NCBI GenBank assembly: GCA_003342895.1
Contig: PTFA01000087.1
Location: 3,115,993-3,179,992, forward strand
Reading direction: 5' to 3'
DNA length: 64,000 nt
Origin: Casuarius casuarius
Taxonomy: Eukaryota > Chordata > Aves > Casuariiformes > Casuariidae
Shown: one piece after another, positions 50,701 to 64,000 of the stretch
Layout: each line of letters opens with the position of its first letter
How positions within the stretch are numbered: position 1 is the stretch's first letter
Position numbers and translations under genes: made by a program
Notes under the pieces: generated by a model
Seen by the model: the letters and a program-made list of their open reading frames with translations, nothing else
What the model was told of the DNA's origin: nothing
The model's database searches: none

Positions 50701-53700
50701 TCATGGAACGTGCAACCCAGTTTGGGCTCATTTCATGCATGGCTTCCATCAGAATCTGGAGAACCTCTGGCTGCCCGAGCGTTTCTGTATAAACATCAAC
50801 GAAATCCAAGCACCGGGCTTTAGATAAGGAAGACAAAGTCTCTGCCTCAAGAGTTTTATGGTTCAAGTTAGACAAGAAGGATTAAAGAAAGGACTCTGCA
50901 CAAATTACAGGTCTCTCATTTTCCTTGTGCTCCCACAGGAGACTGCATGCCACGGTACACAAGGCAGGGGTGCACGCTGCATTGCTCAGCAGGCAATAGG
51001 TCACCTAACAGGGTACAATGCAGCTACGGAGCACGACTTCCAAAAGAGCTCATGTCTGCATGGACACATCCAAGGGTCGCACACCCTTTGGCTGCTGAGG
51101 TGCCCCTTCCTCTCCCCGGCTCTCCGAAGCAGCATAGCTGCCTGACAGGCAGGCAGGGCAGAGCACGCAGGGTCCAGGGCTGCAAGCTTGTAAGACTGAC
51201 AGCTGCCATGGCAGGGGACAGCGTGGGGGAACCAGCCAGCTGAGCAGGTCTGAGCCAAAACTTCACAGGCTTGCAGGGGTTTTTTTGTTAGTTTTAAGTC
51301 AAACCGTAATTCAGCTGGATACTTCAATCTCAGTCTCCTTACAATATCAAGCTTTCATAAAGGTACAGTAATTCTCACATCCTTTTAGAAAACTGTAAGT
51401 CATGGCAGGACTCTTCTTCCCACAAGTCACACACAGCAAGACAGTATTTTGGACTGTGCTGTTATATCATCAACCTTCTGATTTCTGACTCCTGCAGCCT
51501 GTTGTGCCACACCTGGCTCTGAAGGAGCTCTCATAACCCAGCTAGCCAGTCCCCGCCCTGCCAGCTCTGCCCGGTCCCTACTCCTACCCATCCAGACCCC
51601 ACTATGCCTTATCCATCCCAGGAGATGGGCTAATCTCAACAAAGATGACAACAGCAAAGATATCTTCACTCGGGCCATCACTTGGTCTCCATCCCTGTTT
51701 TCTTACAGCAATCCCATATCAGTCTGTCTTTCTCTTTCTAGAAACAATGGCAATTTAGACAAAGCGATGTTCAGGTCTCACCAGCACCAAAAGCAGGGCT
51801 TTCATGGCCTTTAACAGGTATTTCATCCACCATGTTGTTTTATCTCACCCTGCTGTTATAAACTGGAGAACCAGGTTCTGATCTTTACATTTATAGCAAT
51901 TAACAGCCTGTCCAAAAATGGTCCCAATGCCTTTGGGCAAAAGGGACAGCAAATGCAACGAGGCTCAGAGGAAAGGTGGCAGGGCATCAGGACATGCTGG
52001 ATACCTTTCTTCTTTTTAACACAAAAACTCCTAGACAGTCACTCCATTTTGGTCCTAAACCCACATGCTGTGAGAGCCACATGAACAGAGCCCAATCTAA
52101 GGAATGGAGATGTTGTTTCTCAGTGCATGCAACAGTAAAGCCAGGCCAGGCAGTCATAGAAAGATGATATAGCACATTTCCTAAGAACAGGAATTAACTG
52201 CAATGTCACAGCCAAATTCCAGTTCAGCATCAGCAGTCCAGCTGGATACACTGTCCTAAACGACTGGGTAGCTGATCCTAAACTATTGCCATATGTGTTG
52301 TTGTTTCCCTGCCCATCCAGTCCCTCCCCTCCAAAGGGGGTGGCTGCAATAAATCAGCATATCAAAGCAAGCCCCTACAGAAACATTATCTTGTTTCAAC
52401 TGTTTTTGCATTTACAGATGCCTGATGGTAAGACAGCCTTGCATAAATGTAGCAGGCCCAACTCTGCAGCCTGTTATTTTTATGCAATGCCCCGAAGCGA
52501 ATGGAACAGCATAAGGCACAAATACACGCAAAGTTTGTCTTCACATATGTTTTGACAACGGCATTTTCATACCAGTACTGTATTTCACCAGGAGCANAGT
52601 GACTGTTCAGGACAGTGCAGGACAGCACATCAAATGGCTTCTCCTTCCAGAAACAAAACAGGCCCAGGCATTTATTGTGAGAAATTCAAAAAATACCCTC
52701 GTCTCAATTTTTGCTCATATCTCCAAGATATTTTCACTGATTAATGAATAAATTATCTTGTCATTTATATCAAAGGCAAGATTTCCAGTTGGAAATTATT
52801 TACTTTCACCCCAATCGCAGCAGCTCTGACAGTCTAACTCAAGCTACAGATTACGCACAAGTCAACCAGCAAGGGCTCACATGCTGGGAACTGTTCAAAC
52901 AAGAATAATTCAATCAGTTTGTAGTTTTATCCCAGCTAATATGCCCAAGCTCTCTCTTTTCAGATGTAACATAAAATATGAGATAAAACAAGCTGGATTA
53001 AGCTGGTAAATTCAGAATCAGTTCATCTACCAGTTCAGGTCAGTTAGTTCCCCATTTAAAACAATACCTTTTCAGCTTCACAGGGTTAAAAGAACAAAAA
53101 TTTATTGCACTAAACAAACACTTCTCACTAGACAAGCCTGCAACAGTTACTGAACCAATGCAAACAATTTCCAGTCCTCACGCAAGGAATGTATGGTGTA
53201 ATTGCAGGGCATTCTCTCTTCCACTGGCATTTTGCAAGTACTTTTCATGTAGCTGTGGAGACATGAAAGCCTTTTTTTTTTCCTGCTGTCATAACTAGCC
53301 AGCTAGTGATTTATTTGTAAAATTCCTTGAAGAAGCAGAAAAGGAAGGGGGTAGTTTTAAGTATCACAAGGTTTGAGAGCAACAAGTTGAAGAACACTGT
53401 AACGGATTTCAGAGAGAAGCAGCAGCATGAAGGCTCCTTGCACGAGGTAGCCTTGAACTCCACATACTGCTTTAATACTTCTGCCAAATAAGAAATAAGA
53501 AGGTAAATAAACTCCATATATAACATGCAGGCAACTGACAGATAGCCTCCTAACCAGGTCAAAAAGGAAAAATCTCTCCAGCTGCCACTACCATCACCCT
53601 GTACTAAAGGAGGTGATCTCCAAAGGCCTCTCTAGAGCCATGGTGGGAATCCATCCTTGCAACATTGCTGCAACAAGCGGGGCAAAGCAGGGCTCCAGCT

Positions 53701-56700
53701 TCCAACCTCACTTTGAATGTGTTTTGTAAAGCCTGAAGACAAGCAGTAAATGGAGGGAAGAAGGTGGGGCTATTACGTTTGAGAATGCGCAGAACTGCTT
53801 TTATTACAGAAAGTCTTCAATCACTCAATCAATATGGGCAATCACCACTCAGGGCTCAAAGATGTCCCCTACTCCCTCCAAACAGTTCATCTGGAAATCT
53901 CATCCCCGGGGGGTTCCTCCTCAGGTCTCTTCTACCTTCCCTGTGCATTACACCCCAATGACAGATGACTACTTGAACAACTCAGCACTTAACCCTTCTT
54001 TCCAACAGGAGCTCAATAGTTAGTTTTATAAGACAAGCAAAATGCTGGTCTCAGTGACCAAGTCCATCATGATGTCCAAAATAACCCTGAGAGAAATCCC
54101 TTTCATCACATTGACGTCTTTATGATCAAAAACTTCTGTGTACGTGGATTTAAGACCGCACATTGTGACAAGCAATTCTGAAACCAAAGATACCGACCCG
54201 GAAAATACTGTGTCACACAGATAAGGACATGCAAATAACTGCAGATTGAGATCCCACTCAGAAACTCTCTCAGTAATGAGAGCAACGTATCAGGCTGGTA
54301 GCAGACTTTTTCCTTTGGATAAAACAGAAAGGAAAGCCTGTTCTACCAAAATATTTTTTTTAATTCACCTCAGACCCAGTCACAACAACGGAGCCAGAAC
54401 CTGCAGAATTATCTCTGTGGCCAAGTTACGGGAAGTTTACTAGCACCACCCTGAAAACAAATTACAATGCTCTTATCTCCAGGTTGCNTTTTGCTTCTCA
54501 TGGCTGCTCACTGAAAGGACGCTCTCTAGCAAAGCCAGCTACGCTGCAAACAGAAGGACAACAAGCAAGACGTTGCTGCAGAAGCATTTGCACTGACAAC
54601 ATGTTTATTACTGCTCTTTTCATGTAATACCCGTCTGTCTGCAGAATTGCGTCATCAGTACTATTTCATTAATTTGCATGAAGGCTAGGAAGGGAGAAAG
54701 GATTAATCACTCCCAAGCTCCCCAAGAAGCTGGCGGAGGAGCGTCACCAAAGCCTGCAGAGCATAGGCTGTCACCACGTGCTGGGGTGGCAGCCTTGGCC
54801 CTAGACAGCACCCAGACCACCGCTATCAGGAACAGCCACACGGGCCCATGCCACAACTGCCCTGGCCACAGCGTTACCCACTGCTGCGTGGACACGTCCG
54901 TCTGCAGTGGGTGTTATCAGCCTCCACCGAAACAGGCTCCAGCTCTCCCAAGCATGAGACAGTGGGAAGAGGGACGCCCTCCCCTGCGGTGTCCAAATTC
55001 CTGAGGGTATTGCACGACTTGAGGATACCCTGAAAAATGCATTTCTGTACCAGAACTGTCAGAGATGCTCATGGTCCTGCCCAGCGTGCCGCAGGATGAG
55101 TTACGAAACCTTCTAGAGGATACTTTCAGTTAAGACCTGTTAATTAAAGGTTTTACATTTAAGTTTCATACCTTGGTCTACACCTTTCTATATGCTCTTT
55201 TTGAAGGAAAAAAAAAATAAAATATAGAAAAAAATGCCAGCCTAAGACAAGAAAATCTCCTCTACTGAAATAAGAAAAGCAAGGTCTCAGAGCCAATCTA
55301 AGCAGAGCCAACAAACATAAATATGCATTTCTGAACCTTTCCTGATGTTTCCTTTAAAAACAGAACAAATTAAAAGTGCTTTGACAAGTTGAACGAACCT
55401 CAGTTAAGTGAAAAGGAAATACTGGAGGGCTCTAAGATTGAACTGACAAGCCTTTTCAGGTCTTTGCTCAGAACCAAAACCAACTTCCCACAGAGATTTT
55501 AATTAAGAATACAAGAAATCGTCTCTTTGTTTAATGCTGTTTTGACAGCAGGAAAGGATATACTATAACAAAGCTAGAATCTGAACCCATCAGGAGGCAT
55601 CTAGCTATCATATGCCTTTCCTGGAGATTAGCTACTCAACACACCTCTCTCTCTCAAGCAGATCTTTTCCCCCACAACCTGTACAGCAGCCGACAGGAGT
55701 CACAGACACTGTGTGCTTCAGTTGCTCCACCGTAATTTTGTACCCCTCCCTTTATATGCAAGCCAGTAACTGGGTGAGGTTGTCTGTATTGCACAGTTCT
55801 CCCGAAAGATTTCTATATTTTCAGTCTACACATCTATCCCTTAACAGTCCAGTGGTCTGCCCCTTGACTAAGGGAGGACCCCACGACCCAGGAGAACAGC
55901 AATTTGAACTCAGCTCTTCAGAGGAGTCACCAAGGATGGCTATTTCAGCCTCCCAGCTGTGCCAGGAAGGTGCTCCCCCCTTGCAGCACAGAGCAGTCCC
56001 CAGGAGGTACAAAGCACTCATCAACTATGGTACAGCGCGCATTGTATTTTCTGTGCATCAGCGTTTTAAGGATGGATTTTTTGTCTTGTTCTTAGAAAAG
56101 GAACTCAATGTACCTTTTCTCTAATTCCACATAACAAAAGCCTATCAGAGATGCTTTTAGTCTGGGGGGAAAGCAAATGGCTCCAGCTAAGCAGCAGAGG
56201 GAGTAGAGATACCAGACCATCACCCTCTCGCCATAACAGCATTTTTTCAGCTCAGGCATTTGGATGAGAGAAATCAGTGGTCCCAGCGGCCACGGACACT
56301 CCCTGCTCCTACACGTCATGCCACACAACCACAGCCTGCTCCATCCATGCCCCAGCCCCTTGCTTCACTCCAAAACCCTGTCCAGAGCAGCTCTCTGGGG
56401 CAACATGCTCCCTACCAGGCTCGCTCCCAACACTCCTCTGAGATGGGTAAGGATAAGCCCATGCTACATCTTAGTGCAGGTTTATAAACCTAAAGCTAGG
56501 GTGGTACAGAAGACACTTCAGATCTATAAGTTTCCAAAATCAGGTAAAACAACACAACCCTGTGCGCATGACTGACATCTATGAGTATTCATCCACACTT
56601 GAACTGAGAAGATCTCAGTGGGCTATGTGCTCCTTCTCCTTGCCAGCACTTTATCTCTGCAGGACTTTTTCATATAAGCAGAATATCTGACTTGATACTA

Positions 56701-58639
56701 AAGAAAAACAGAATTCTAGCACTCCTGATATGGCAAGAGTCATTTCTCCAAATCCACATCGCCTTTGTCCTTATTAAACTCTACAGAACCTTAAACCACA
56801 AGTGCAAGTGCTACAACCATGTTGGATGTTAACTGTTTTTGGGAACACAGCAGCAGTTCAGTGCTTTTTTTACGGTCAAGATCACTTGTTCTTTATTAGC
56901 CTCACATCCCACCAAACCTTAATTTGATCCTACAGATGCCTTCACATGCTGATTCCATGACTTCTGAAAACAGAGACCAGCCTCCAAAGAGCCTCCTGTT
57001 CTTCCGCTATCCCTTATATTCCCTATGATCTGGGCCACTTTAAATACCTAACCTCTTTCGACAGGGCTTACATGTTCCACATGTTTTTCAAAGTTTATAT
57101 TTCTCCCTGGACCTCATATATGGCTATAGCTAATGTGTATATACACATCAGAGAAAAGATATCAAGTCCAGACTTCGGTAAAGCACCTATCTAGACTTTG
57201 TGGATTAGTCTGGATCCTTTGAATGGACTTGAAGTTCCCTGAACTTTGGAGGTAAAGTAATCAAAAATGAGATTCTGCTCCAACCAAACCCATGCTACAG
57301 AAAGCCACCCGACTGCACATAACACACGAGCTAAGCACATTCTGTAAATCCAGCCCATTCTCAAAGTGACTGATTTACTGCAAAAAGCTCAAATCAACTA
57401 CTGTGTGTCTAGTAAATGCCCTTCTCCCCTCTATCTGAGGGGTCTCCAGGAAAGCAGGTAGCCAGCAGGAGACCACAAGCCACAAAAAAACTCCCCTGAT
57501 GAACAGCACAGAGCCCATGAGGCACGGCTCCGTCGCTGCTTTGAGAGCAAATGCACCCACAGATCTTAACTGTGCCTTAGTGCTGCAGGAATAGACAACA
57601 GCTAAATTCTGTTTCGAGAGAGGCAAAAGCCAACAAAACATCCTGATTCACTCACCAAATGACTCCTCTTTACAGAAGGAAAAGACATACTGGAAATAAT
57701 TAAGGACCTTCTTTGTGAATTTTGGAACTTGGCCTGAAACGCCCTTCTACTAGCACTGTGCTAGATTAAATCTCTCAGCCCAAGAACAGTCAAACCATGT
57801 AACCAGGAGAGAATTAGATTCCCATGACTGTGACCACTGCACAGAGTGGATGGACAGCTGTGTGCAAAGCTGCCCCAGGATTGACACAAGGTACCACCCA
57901 TCCTCACACTCACTAACAGATCCTGCTGCTAACTTGGTAAATGCATGCGTTTTCTTGATTCCATCATTTGTAAGAGATGACTACAGGGAAAGATTTGTAA
58001 ATGAGGAGACTGGGGGCTTGCCTGGGGGAGCTGTTTTTGTCTGTTGTTATTGTTTACAGTATTAAAGCTATCTTTCTGTTAATAATTTAAAAATTGCACA
58101 CGTTATATCTCCCTTCAGAGTCACTGCAGTATGTATGNACTTTTGGGGTTACAGTCTGCCTTCGTATTTCAAAAAGAACCTATACCATTTCCCTAGGTTT
58201 TTACTTCAGAACTGACTACTCCAAGAAAAGACATTTAAGGCCAAATCATTAACTAGAGGCAAGCAAAATAAGCCTCCTAAAACCTCATCATCCATTTAAT
58301 CGTTCCCAATTTATATCTCTCATAATGTCTCTTATTTTGCCACATCTGTTGCAGAGCAAGCAAATAAAGTTGTTCTGCCAAATCAGCAATACTTGGTGCC
58401 ATAAGAACTCTTTGAAAATATGATAACTACTAGTCATAAATCAGCACATTTGAAAGCAAACTGAGACATAATTAGATTGCTGTCTTTGACAGTGCAAAGA
58501 TTCTCCAATTTAGAGTTCAGATGCTATAATAGCTGGCTTAAGTCTCAGCCTTAAGTTCTCCACTAAGATTTAGCAAAAAGGCTTTAAAGATGCGAGTCCA
58601 AATCTACTTTTGCATCTATGAACTCGCTCTCGAAGCCTT
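47756..58639. other. Unique non-coding DNA
   Basis: No gene or clear dispersed repeat. GC is raised at 48350-48800, 50940-51240 and 54720-54990. An A16 tract lies at 49384-49399. The longest open frame of the whole window (170 codons, + strand, 55612-56124) is here, but I recognise nothing in its translation and its length is within chance expectation. Confidence 0.45.
54590..54695. promoter_or_regulatory. Possible conserved non-coding element with octamer site
   Basis: A perfect octamer ATTTGCAT (54672-54679) lies within TTCATTAATTTGCATGA, next to a CRE/AP-1-like GCGTCATCAG (about 54648-54657) and a TAAT core. The tight packing in unique AT-rich DNA suggests an enhancer, but only motif texture supports it. 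Confidence 0.22.
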
Positions 58640-58740
58640 TGTTCACAGGTGGCATTCAGTGAAATCAATGGGATTTTATTCATGCAAGAGTTACAAGACT
58701 GTGCCTACTGGAAGTGTGATTATCATCAGGTTGTATGCAA
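58640..58740. repeat. Possible ancient amniote repeat relic
   Basis: GGTGGCATTCAGTGAAATCA then ATGGGATTTTATTCATGCAA, then GAGTTACAAGACTGTGCC recalls old amniote repeats built around 'gaagtcaatgggattactcatg'. The match is short and diverged. Confidence 0.38.
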
Positions 58741-61700
58741 ACGGCTGCTCAAATTTACACTTCTTGTTATTTTTATCTTGCCTTGAATGCCTCGAGACAG
58801 AGGCTCCTTAAATGACTTTTGGCCCCAACTCTTCGACTCAACCAGTACTGCTCAACGATACACAACAACAAATGGGAAAGCAAGCATGCCTACTTTAACA
58901 GGCTGGGACACCAATCCCCTGTCCAATGCCAGACAAATGATCACCTAAGTATTCTCACGTGATACAGGGAAAATCCAGTTCCTGTACCTCCCGGTGGTTT
59001 TAGCAAGAACTGCCACTTGCACCATGCTTTTGAAGAAACAGGAGAACATTTCTGGTCTTCAACAGGGGCCGTTCCCAGTGCCCCTGGGATGATTTGCAGG
59101 AAAAGACAGAGCAGGCAAGGAATGAGGGGGACAAGATGAACAGCAGCAGGACCCCGCTACTGCTAACGAAGAGAGCCCTGATGAAGCACTAGCTCTCTCG
59201 GCCCAGAGGGGCCCAGCACTCACTAACAAGCCAGCACAGGACTCCCACCCCAGCAAACGCCTGCTGGGCCTCTGCAAGCTTTGAGAGGCCACACTGCACA
59301 GCCTAAACCCTTCCCAAGGCCTCCTCCTCCTCCTCCTCCTCCTCCCTCCCCTGTTACAGAAGGAGATGACCAAGAGGGAGGCAGCAAGAAGAAAGGCTAT
59401 AGCTACAACTGGTTTCAAGACTTGTATCTAGATATATTTTCACTGAGGAAAGAAATCAGCTCTTTTACATAATTGGTTTATCTTGGCCTTCTGACAGAAA
59501 CAGAAGCGCAGCCGTTGGAAAAAACATAAAGCTTCTAACTCNCCGCACTTTCCTCTGGTACAACAGAAGTCACAGAGAAACAAAATGCTCCAGAAGCTAA
59601 AGATTTCAGGAAATCATACATGCCCGTATCAGGGGCAATACACATTGTGGGCAAGCAACTGCAAATCTAGTGTGACGACTGAATTATTAATGGAAAAATC
59701 CAACCTTTATCAAAAATAAAGCACTATCCTGGCAGCGCACACTACTAGATAAATAACAGACAGCCGCTATCCTTGGCCTGAGCTGAGCCAAAATACAAGT
59801 TAATTTGTAAGAGAGAGGTGAAAAAAAGAAAACAGATGCCTCATTCACTGCACCTTGAGGTGCGTTCACAGCTGAACAGCCTTGCTAGGCGCTTTTTTCA
59901 GAACAAGGAGAGATCCAAAGGAAATATCCCACTGAGATAATTGTTACGATTTAGCATAATCCTCTTTCAAACTCTCACTCGTCTAAACTTAGAGACATGC
60001 AACAACTGCAGATAACCCAATGGCAAGAGAAATGCTGTCCTCCATAAGAAAGACCAAGCTCTAATTCTGGATTGAATGCTGACTTTTCCAAATGTTGGGC
60101 AGCAGATGTAATCTCTCAGAAATAACATGCAGCCCCTCCTAAATTAGACTGCAAAGATTAACATTGGTAAACGTGTCATCTTCAAAGAGCTATGCAAGCN
60201 GTACACTTCATTGATTTCTGAAGTTGTCTTTAGGTGGCAATCTCTCTGTTCACAGATCATCTGTTTAGCAGCGAACATTTCAGCCGTAATACCCATTTTC
60301 CTACCAAGACACAGGGAAGGCTGATCCCCTAGTCCCACTGAAGCAAGAAAAGTTAACACAACTACAGAGACTGACAAAGGAGAACTAGACACAGTATTTC
60401 TATTATCAAGACATTGCAACAGTCCAGGTAGAGCCTGGGCACACAAGCAAATTACAGCAGGGCAAGACAGGGTGTGAATCTATAGTAGATCAGCCGTACT
60501 GTGCTAAACGTCTGGATAATATGTCCTTACCACTAATAAGTATGAGGCAACGCAATGTAGTTTACCTCTCTTGGACTGGATCCACGAGCAAAGTCACTAA
60601 CAAAATGACTAATGGGATCTCACAGTTACAGCCTAAATATAGGAAGATACTCAGTGGTTTTATTTATTCTTAGTACACAACCAGGTGTGTACACAAGAGC
60701 TCCACACAGAAAGAGCGATCACAGCAAAATCAGTCTGAATCTTCTAATAAACTTATTCTCGGCATTTATAAAATTACAGATTTGGCTAGGTCAGACAGAA
60801 AGAGGTCAGATTGTAATTGCACAGCTTTAAAGCAGCAACATCACTCGAGTTTTACTTTGAAGCCTGAAAATAACTAGGGAAGTATGAGAAGCAGCAGTCT
60901 CAGGTACACCAACTTGCTAACTCACATACCACCACTTATGAGCTGAGGCGCAGGTTGCAGGGACCTTCTTCGCAAAAAGCAAGGAGATTCAACAGTGCGA
61001 AGGGAGCTTTGCCAACCACATCTAACACCACAAGAACTTCCAGGATGCTCAGTTATCTCCCCATATCCTGCCCAAAACGTGGGTTATGACTATTTCTACT
61101 GAAAACTACTCCAAACAAAACTGTGCCTCAGTCATAGGCAGTTATTTTCTTGCACTCCTCTTACCCCAGCTCCAGAGTCAGAGATTCATTTTTGGACTGT
61201 CTCTATCAGATTTATGGTCAAGTCGCCTCTCAGTGCTCCCCCATCTTCACAGATAACACATAGCACGACAAAGGAAACCAGTCAGTTATTCAGACGGGTT
61301 TGCAGCAACGCTCTCTTGTCCTCAGTAAGCCAAAGGTATATTTTGACGCAATCACACAACTGTTAAGAAAGTGACTAAAAGTTCTTTGGCCCAAACCTCT
61401 TACTTCAAGGAACCCAGGCGGTTTCCATGAATATTAAATGTTTCCCTTGAAGCTATGAAAGACAGAAACCTTGCAGAAGCCCTAGCTGGATGGATTCAAG
61501 AGACACAAGATTCCTGAAGAACGCTGTATCGTGCATCTTACACCACACCGTGTTTCTTGCTCTCAGACCTGCCGCGTCCAACCATCCAGACTTGACTGCT
61601 GAGCAGACAACAGGCTTCATAGTCTGTGTCAGGAGTGAGTGATGAGACAAGACAGACTGTCAGCACTGCATGGGAACCACAGTCTCCTGGGAATGGCTGT

Positions 61701-62133
61701 AATTTCAGGAACATTAACACCTATCTTCACTTAGACATGGGAGGCAAGGGGAGTCTCCCCCTTCCCCTCCACAGACCTTTTCACCAAGACCCAGGGTTGC
61801 TTCCTGCCACATGTCTTACGCCGCCTTAGCAGTGCGGCCCAAAGCAGAAGCAGTCCGACACCTGGGCTCACGAGGCCCTAGCAGCAGCTGGAAACTGCAG
61901 ACGTGAGGCCACGCACAGCGTGTGTTGGCCTTGCATCAAGTGAGTTAGACGTCTCTTCTCTGAAGCTACTACTACACAGTAGGGGCAAGCTGTCCAAGAA
62001 GGTAACGAACTGTCTCCACAAGAGAGCTTCTAGCACAGCACTGCCCAGGAGTTAAAAGCCCCAGGAACGGCAGCTGCAGAAGCTCCCTGGGAAAGTAAAA
62101 CAAACACTTAAAATCAATAGTGTGAGAAATATC
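58741..62133. other. Unique non-coding DNA
   Basis: No gene or clear repeat apart from the CCT microsatellite at 59320-59345. An open frame on + (59281-59472) reads polyproline from that microsatellite and then about 35 charged and aromatic residues. It matches nothing I know. Confidence 0.45.
59320..59345. repeat. (CCT)n microsatellite
   Basis: Nearly nine perfect CCT units, continuing into CCTCCC. Confidence 0.92.
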
Positions 62134-62230
62134 CTACAGGCTTAGCCTGAAGGTCCATCTAGCCCACTGTTCTCCAACCAACACGGTGGCAACAGAAAGT
62201 GCCACCCAAGGACAACTTGACTCTAAGGAG
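62134..62230 (+). repeat. Ancient amniote interspersed repeat, diverged copy
   Basis: AGGTCCATCTAGCCCACTGT, TCTCCAACC, CACGGTGGCAACAGAAAGTG matches the same dispersed repeat as 5665-5772 (ggtccatctagcccagt..tctcc..cagtggc) but starts further in and is more diverged. Confidence 0.55.
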
Positions 62231-64000
62231 CCAAACAAAGAGGAGATTTCCCACTGCATGTCTTTCCCTCTCATCGTCTGCGGAACTGGGCTTTTATTAT
62301 AAGAGAAAGAGGGAAAACGGAACAGTTTGGACACAGGGTCTTCTACCAGAGAGCCACTCAGAAACTTGGTGGTACAGTAATGAGATGGAGAATTCTTGTC
62401 AGACCCTTTATCTACTCCAGCACAGAACAGACCAACTACTCAGTCATGCTCTTCTGCCCAGGATTTGGATCCATGTGAGAAAAAAAGAATCACATTCAGC
62501 ACAGCCTTCCACCTCACGTGACATCCCTGACTTCAAGGTGCTCCACCCTGCATTTTGAGGGACAAGCAGAAATGTTACTCACCCATATTTCAGGAGCATG
62601 GATCTCCTGTAGACACATGCACACAAGACAGATCAGCTTAAATATTTTTCACCAGAACTATTAAACCCAGAACTGAGGCGGCAAACAGCATGAAAACCCA
62701 GGTCAAAACTCATCAAAGCTGAGGAAGTGCTCGAGTCTGGACCTATGTGTTTTGACTCAGGCTCTTGCCAGCATCGCATTTAAAAGGGTCNGCAGCTGTT
62801 GAATACTTAACAGCATCTCGTTCAAAGGGAGCGTGCCCCAAAACTGGAGCAACGCAGCTTAAGATAGAGAACCAGCTCCTAAGGACCAAGCTCTACAGCT
62901 GAGATAACACGTGGAGCTCCTACTGCCGACAGGGAGGACAGAAACATCAATGTCATACTCCGGGCACAGGAGCACCAATCTTAAATTATGAGGAGCACGG
63001 CACTCCTTGACAGTCGGTCTCCCTGGCAAACCAAACAATTCCTTTTGCTTCTAGGAACTGATCTACACGATACAGCTTTCTAGGAAGTGATATTAAATCC
63101 TGTTGTCAAACNCTCCTGGAACAGCATCGAAGCTAAACTACGGGACACTTCAGCTCTTGCTTTCCTACTCACAAGAAGTTGTTAAAAGATGAAAATGTTG
63201 GTTGCATTTAGAACCAGGAATTTAAACAGATTTTCGTTTTCCTGGTTACTGGGATGCCTCTCTAACCAATTTGCCATACTGCCTCACTGAACAAACTGGT
63301 TTGATTGATATGTATATTCCTGGGTTTTATTATAATCATAAGTCACTTTTGTCCTTCACAAACGTAAATCCTCAAGCTATGACTGTTACCTTTAATAGAA
63401 ACCATAAATCTGGATTTGGCACACCCGAACATCTTACTGTTAGATATCAGATCACGTAAGCACGAAGAGCATTCTCACTTTGAGTGACCCATTTTCGTTT
63501 AGTTTTTGGAATGCAGATATTTGTATTGCTCGGCTGTGCTGCCATTTCGATACATACCAAAGCTTACACATTTTGCTGTNGATAGCGTCTTTCCTTGGGC
63601 TAAAATAAAAAGAACCAGCAGAGTCTCTGAAGGCTCCACATGCAGCCGAGCTCGAGCCCTGAACACTTCATCTGTGCTTTTGCACAAAACCAGCGGCGCT
63701 GCGCTCCCGCAGGAGAGCACATGCCTGTTGTTACACCACTGCACAGCGCTCCACAACACAGCTTCTTTCTTTTCCCGCGTGGAAATAACTACAGAGGTAT
63801 GAAGCAACTTTTCACTGCTGCAGCTGCACCTCAGCCTGGGTGTGAGTTCACACAGCTATTTCAGCTTTTTAGAAGTCTCACAGACCTAAGAGAAATAATT
63901 ACAGGATGTACAAATCCCAGGCCTTAAAGCAAAACACATCTGTTCGCTCAAGGCACAACTCACAACCCAAGTTTTACAGCACTTGGAACTGAAACGTCCT
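62231..64000. other. Unique non-coding DNA
   Basis: Nothing specific. There are isolated Ns at 62792, 63112 and 63580. The open frames, up to 119 codons, show no recognisable content. Confidence 0.5.

Noticed and set aside
55612..56124. 170-codon open frame, the longest in the window
   Set aside because: No recognisable domain or signal. A frame of this length is expected about once by chance in 64 kb read six ways, and there is no supporting splice or promoter context.
59281..59472. Polyproline frame followed by a charged segment
   Set aside because: The proline run is the CCT microsatellite, and the remaining 35 residues match nothing recognisable.

Overview
This window looks like non-coding nuclear DNA from a bird. 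It has moderate AT content and short microsatellites, and only a few percent of it is recognisable dispersed repeat. What is recognisable is typical of avian genomes: two CR1 LINE fragments in opposite orientations (about 985-1300 on the + strand and 15890-17490 on the - strand), one solo retroviral LTR (13159-13897), and a handful of much older amniote repeat relics. The low repeat density argues for a bird rather than a turtle or crocodilian. This is an inference from repeat content, not a phylogenetic test. Isolated N calls, one run of Ns (47664-47698) and Ns beside simple repeats point to a draft assembly.

I found no host protein-coding gene I can name. The longest open frames are 100-170 codons, about what chance gives in 64 kb read in six frames. 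Their translations match no family I recognise, and many overlap low-complexity or GC-rich DNA. No tRNA, rRNA, CRISPR array, operon or bacterial-type feature is visible. The window is best read as an intergenic stretch or the inside of a very long intron.

Layout. 1-5180: unique DNA with a CR1 3' fragment at 985-1300. 5181-5664: a GC-richer patch, followed at 5665-5772 by an old amniote repeat. 5773-8400: AT-rich DNA with two blocks (about 6750-7200 and 8030-8400) whose motif content resembles conserved non-coding regulatory DNA. 8400-9180: GC-richer. 9181-13153: unique. 13154-13902: solo LTR flanked by a 5-bp target duplication. 13903-15889: AT-rich unique DNA. 15890-17490: decayed CR1 reverse-transcriptase fragment with a mutated catalytic motif and an internal tandem expansion. 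17491-64000: mostly unique DNA with microsatellites, a 39-bp tandem duplication (23091-23168), faint old repeats (20510-20620, 21100-21200, 58640-58740, 62134-62230), the 35-N gap beside a GA/CA microsatellite, and a few weak exon-like stretches.

No novel multi-gene system is apparent. The most solid results are the solo LTR, with its duplication, terminal inverted repeats, GC box, TATA box and poly(A) signal, and the internal anatomy of the larger CR1 copy. The exon-like and regulatory-looking stretches are leads that need comparative alignment.
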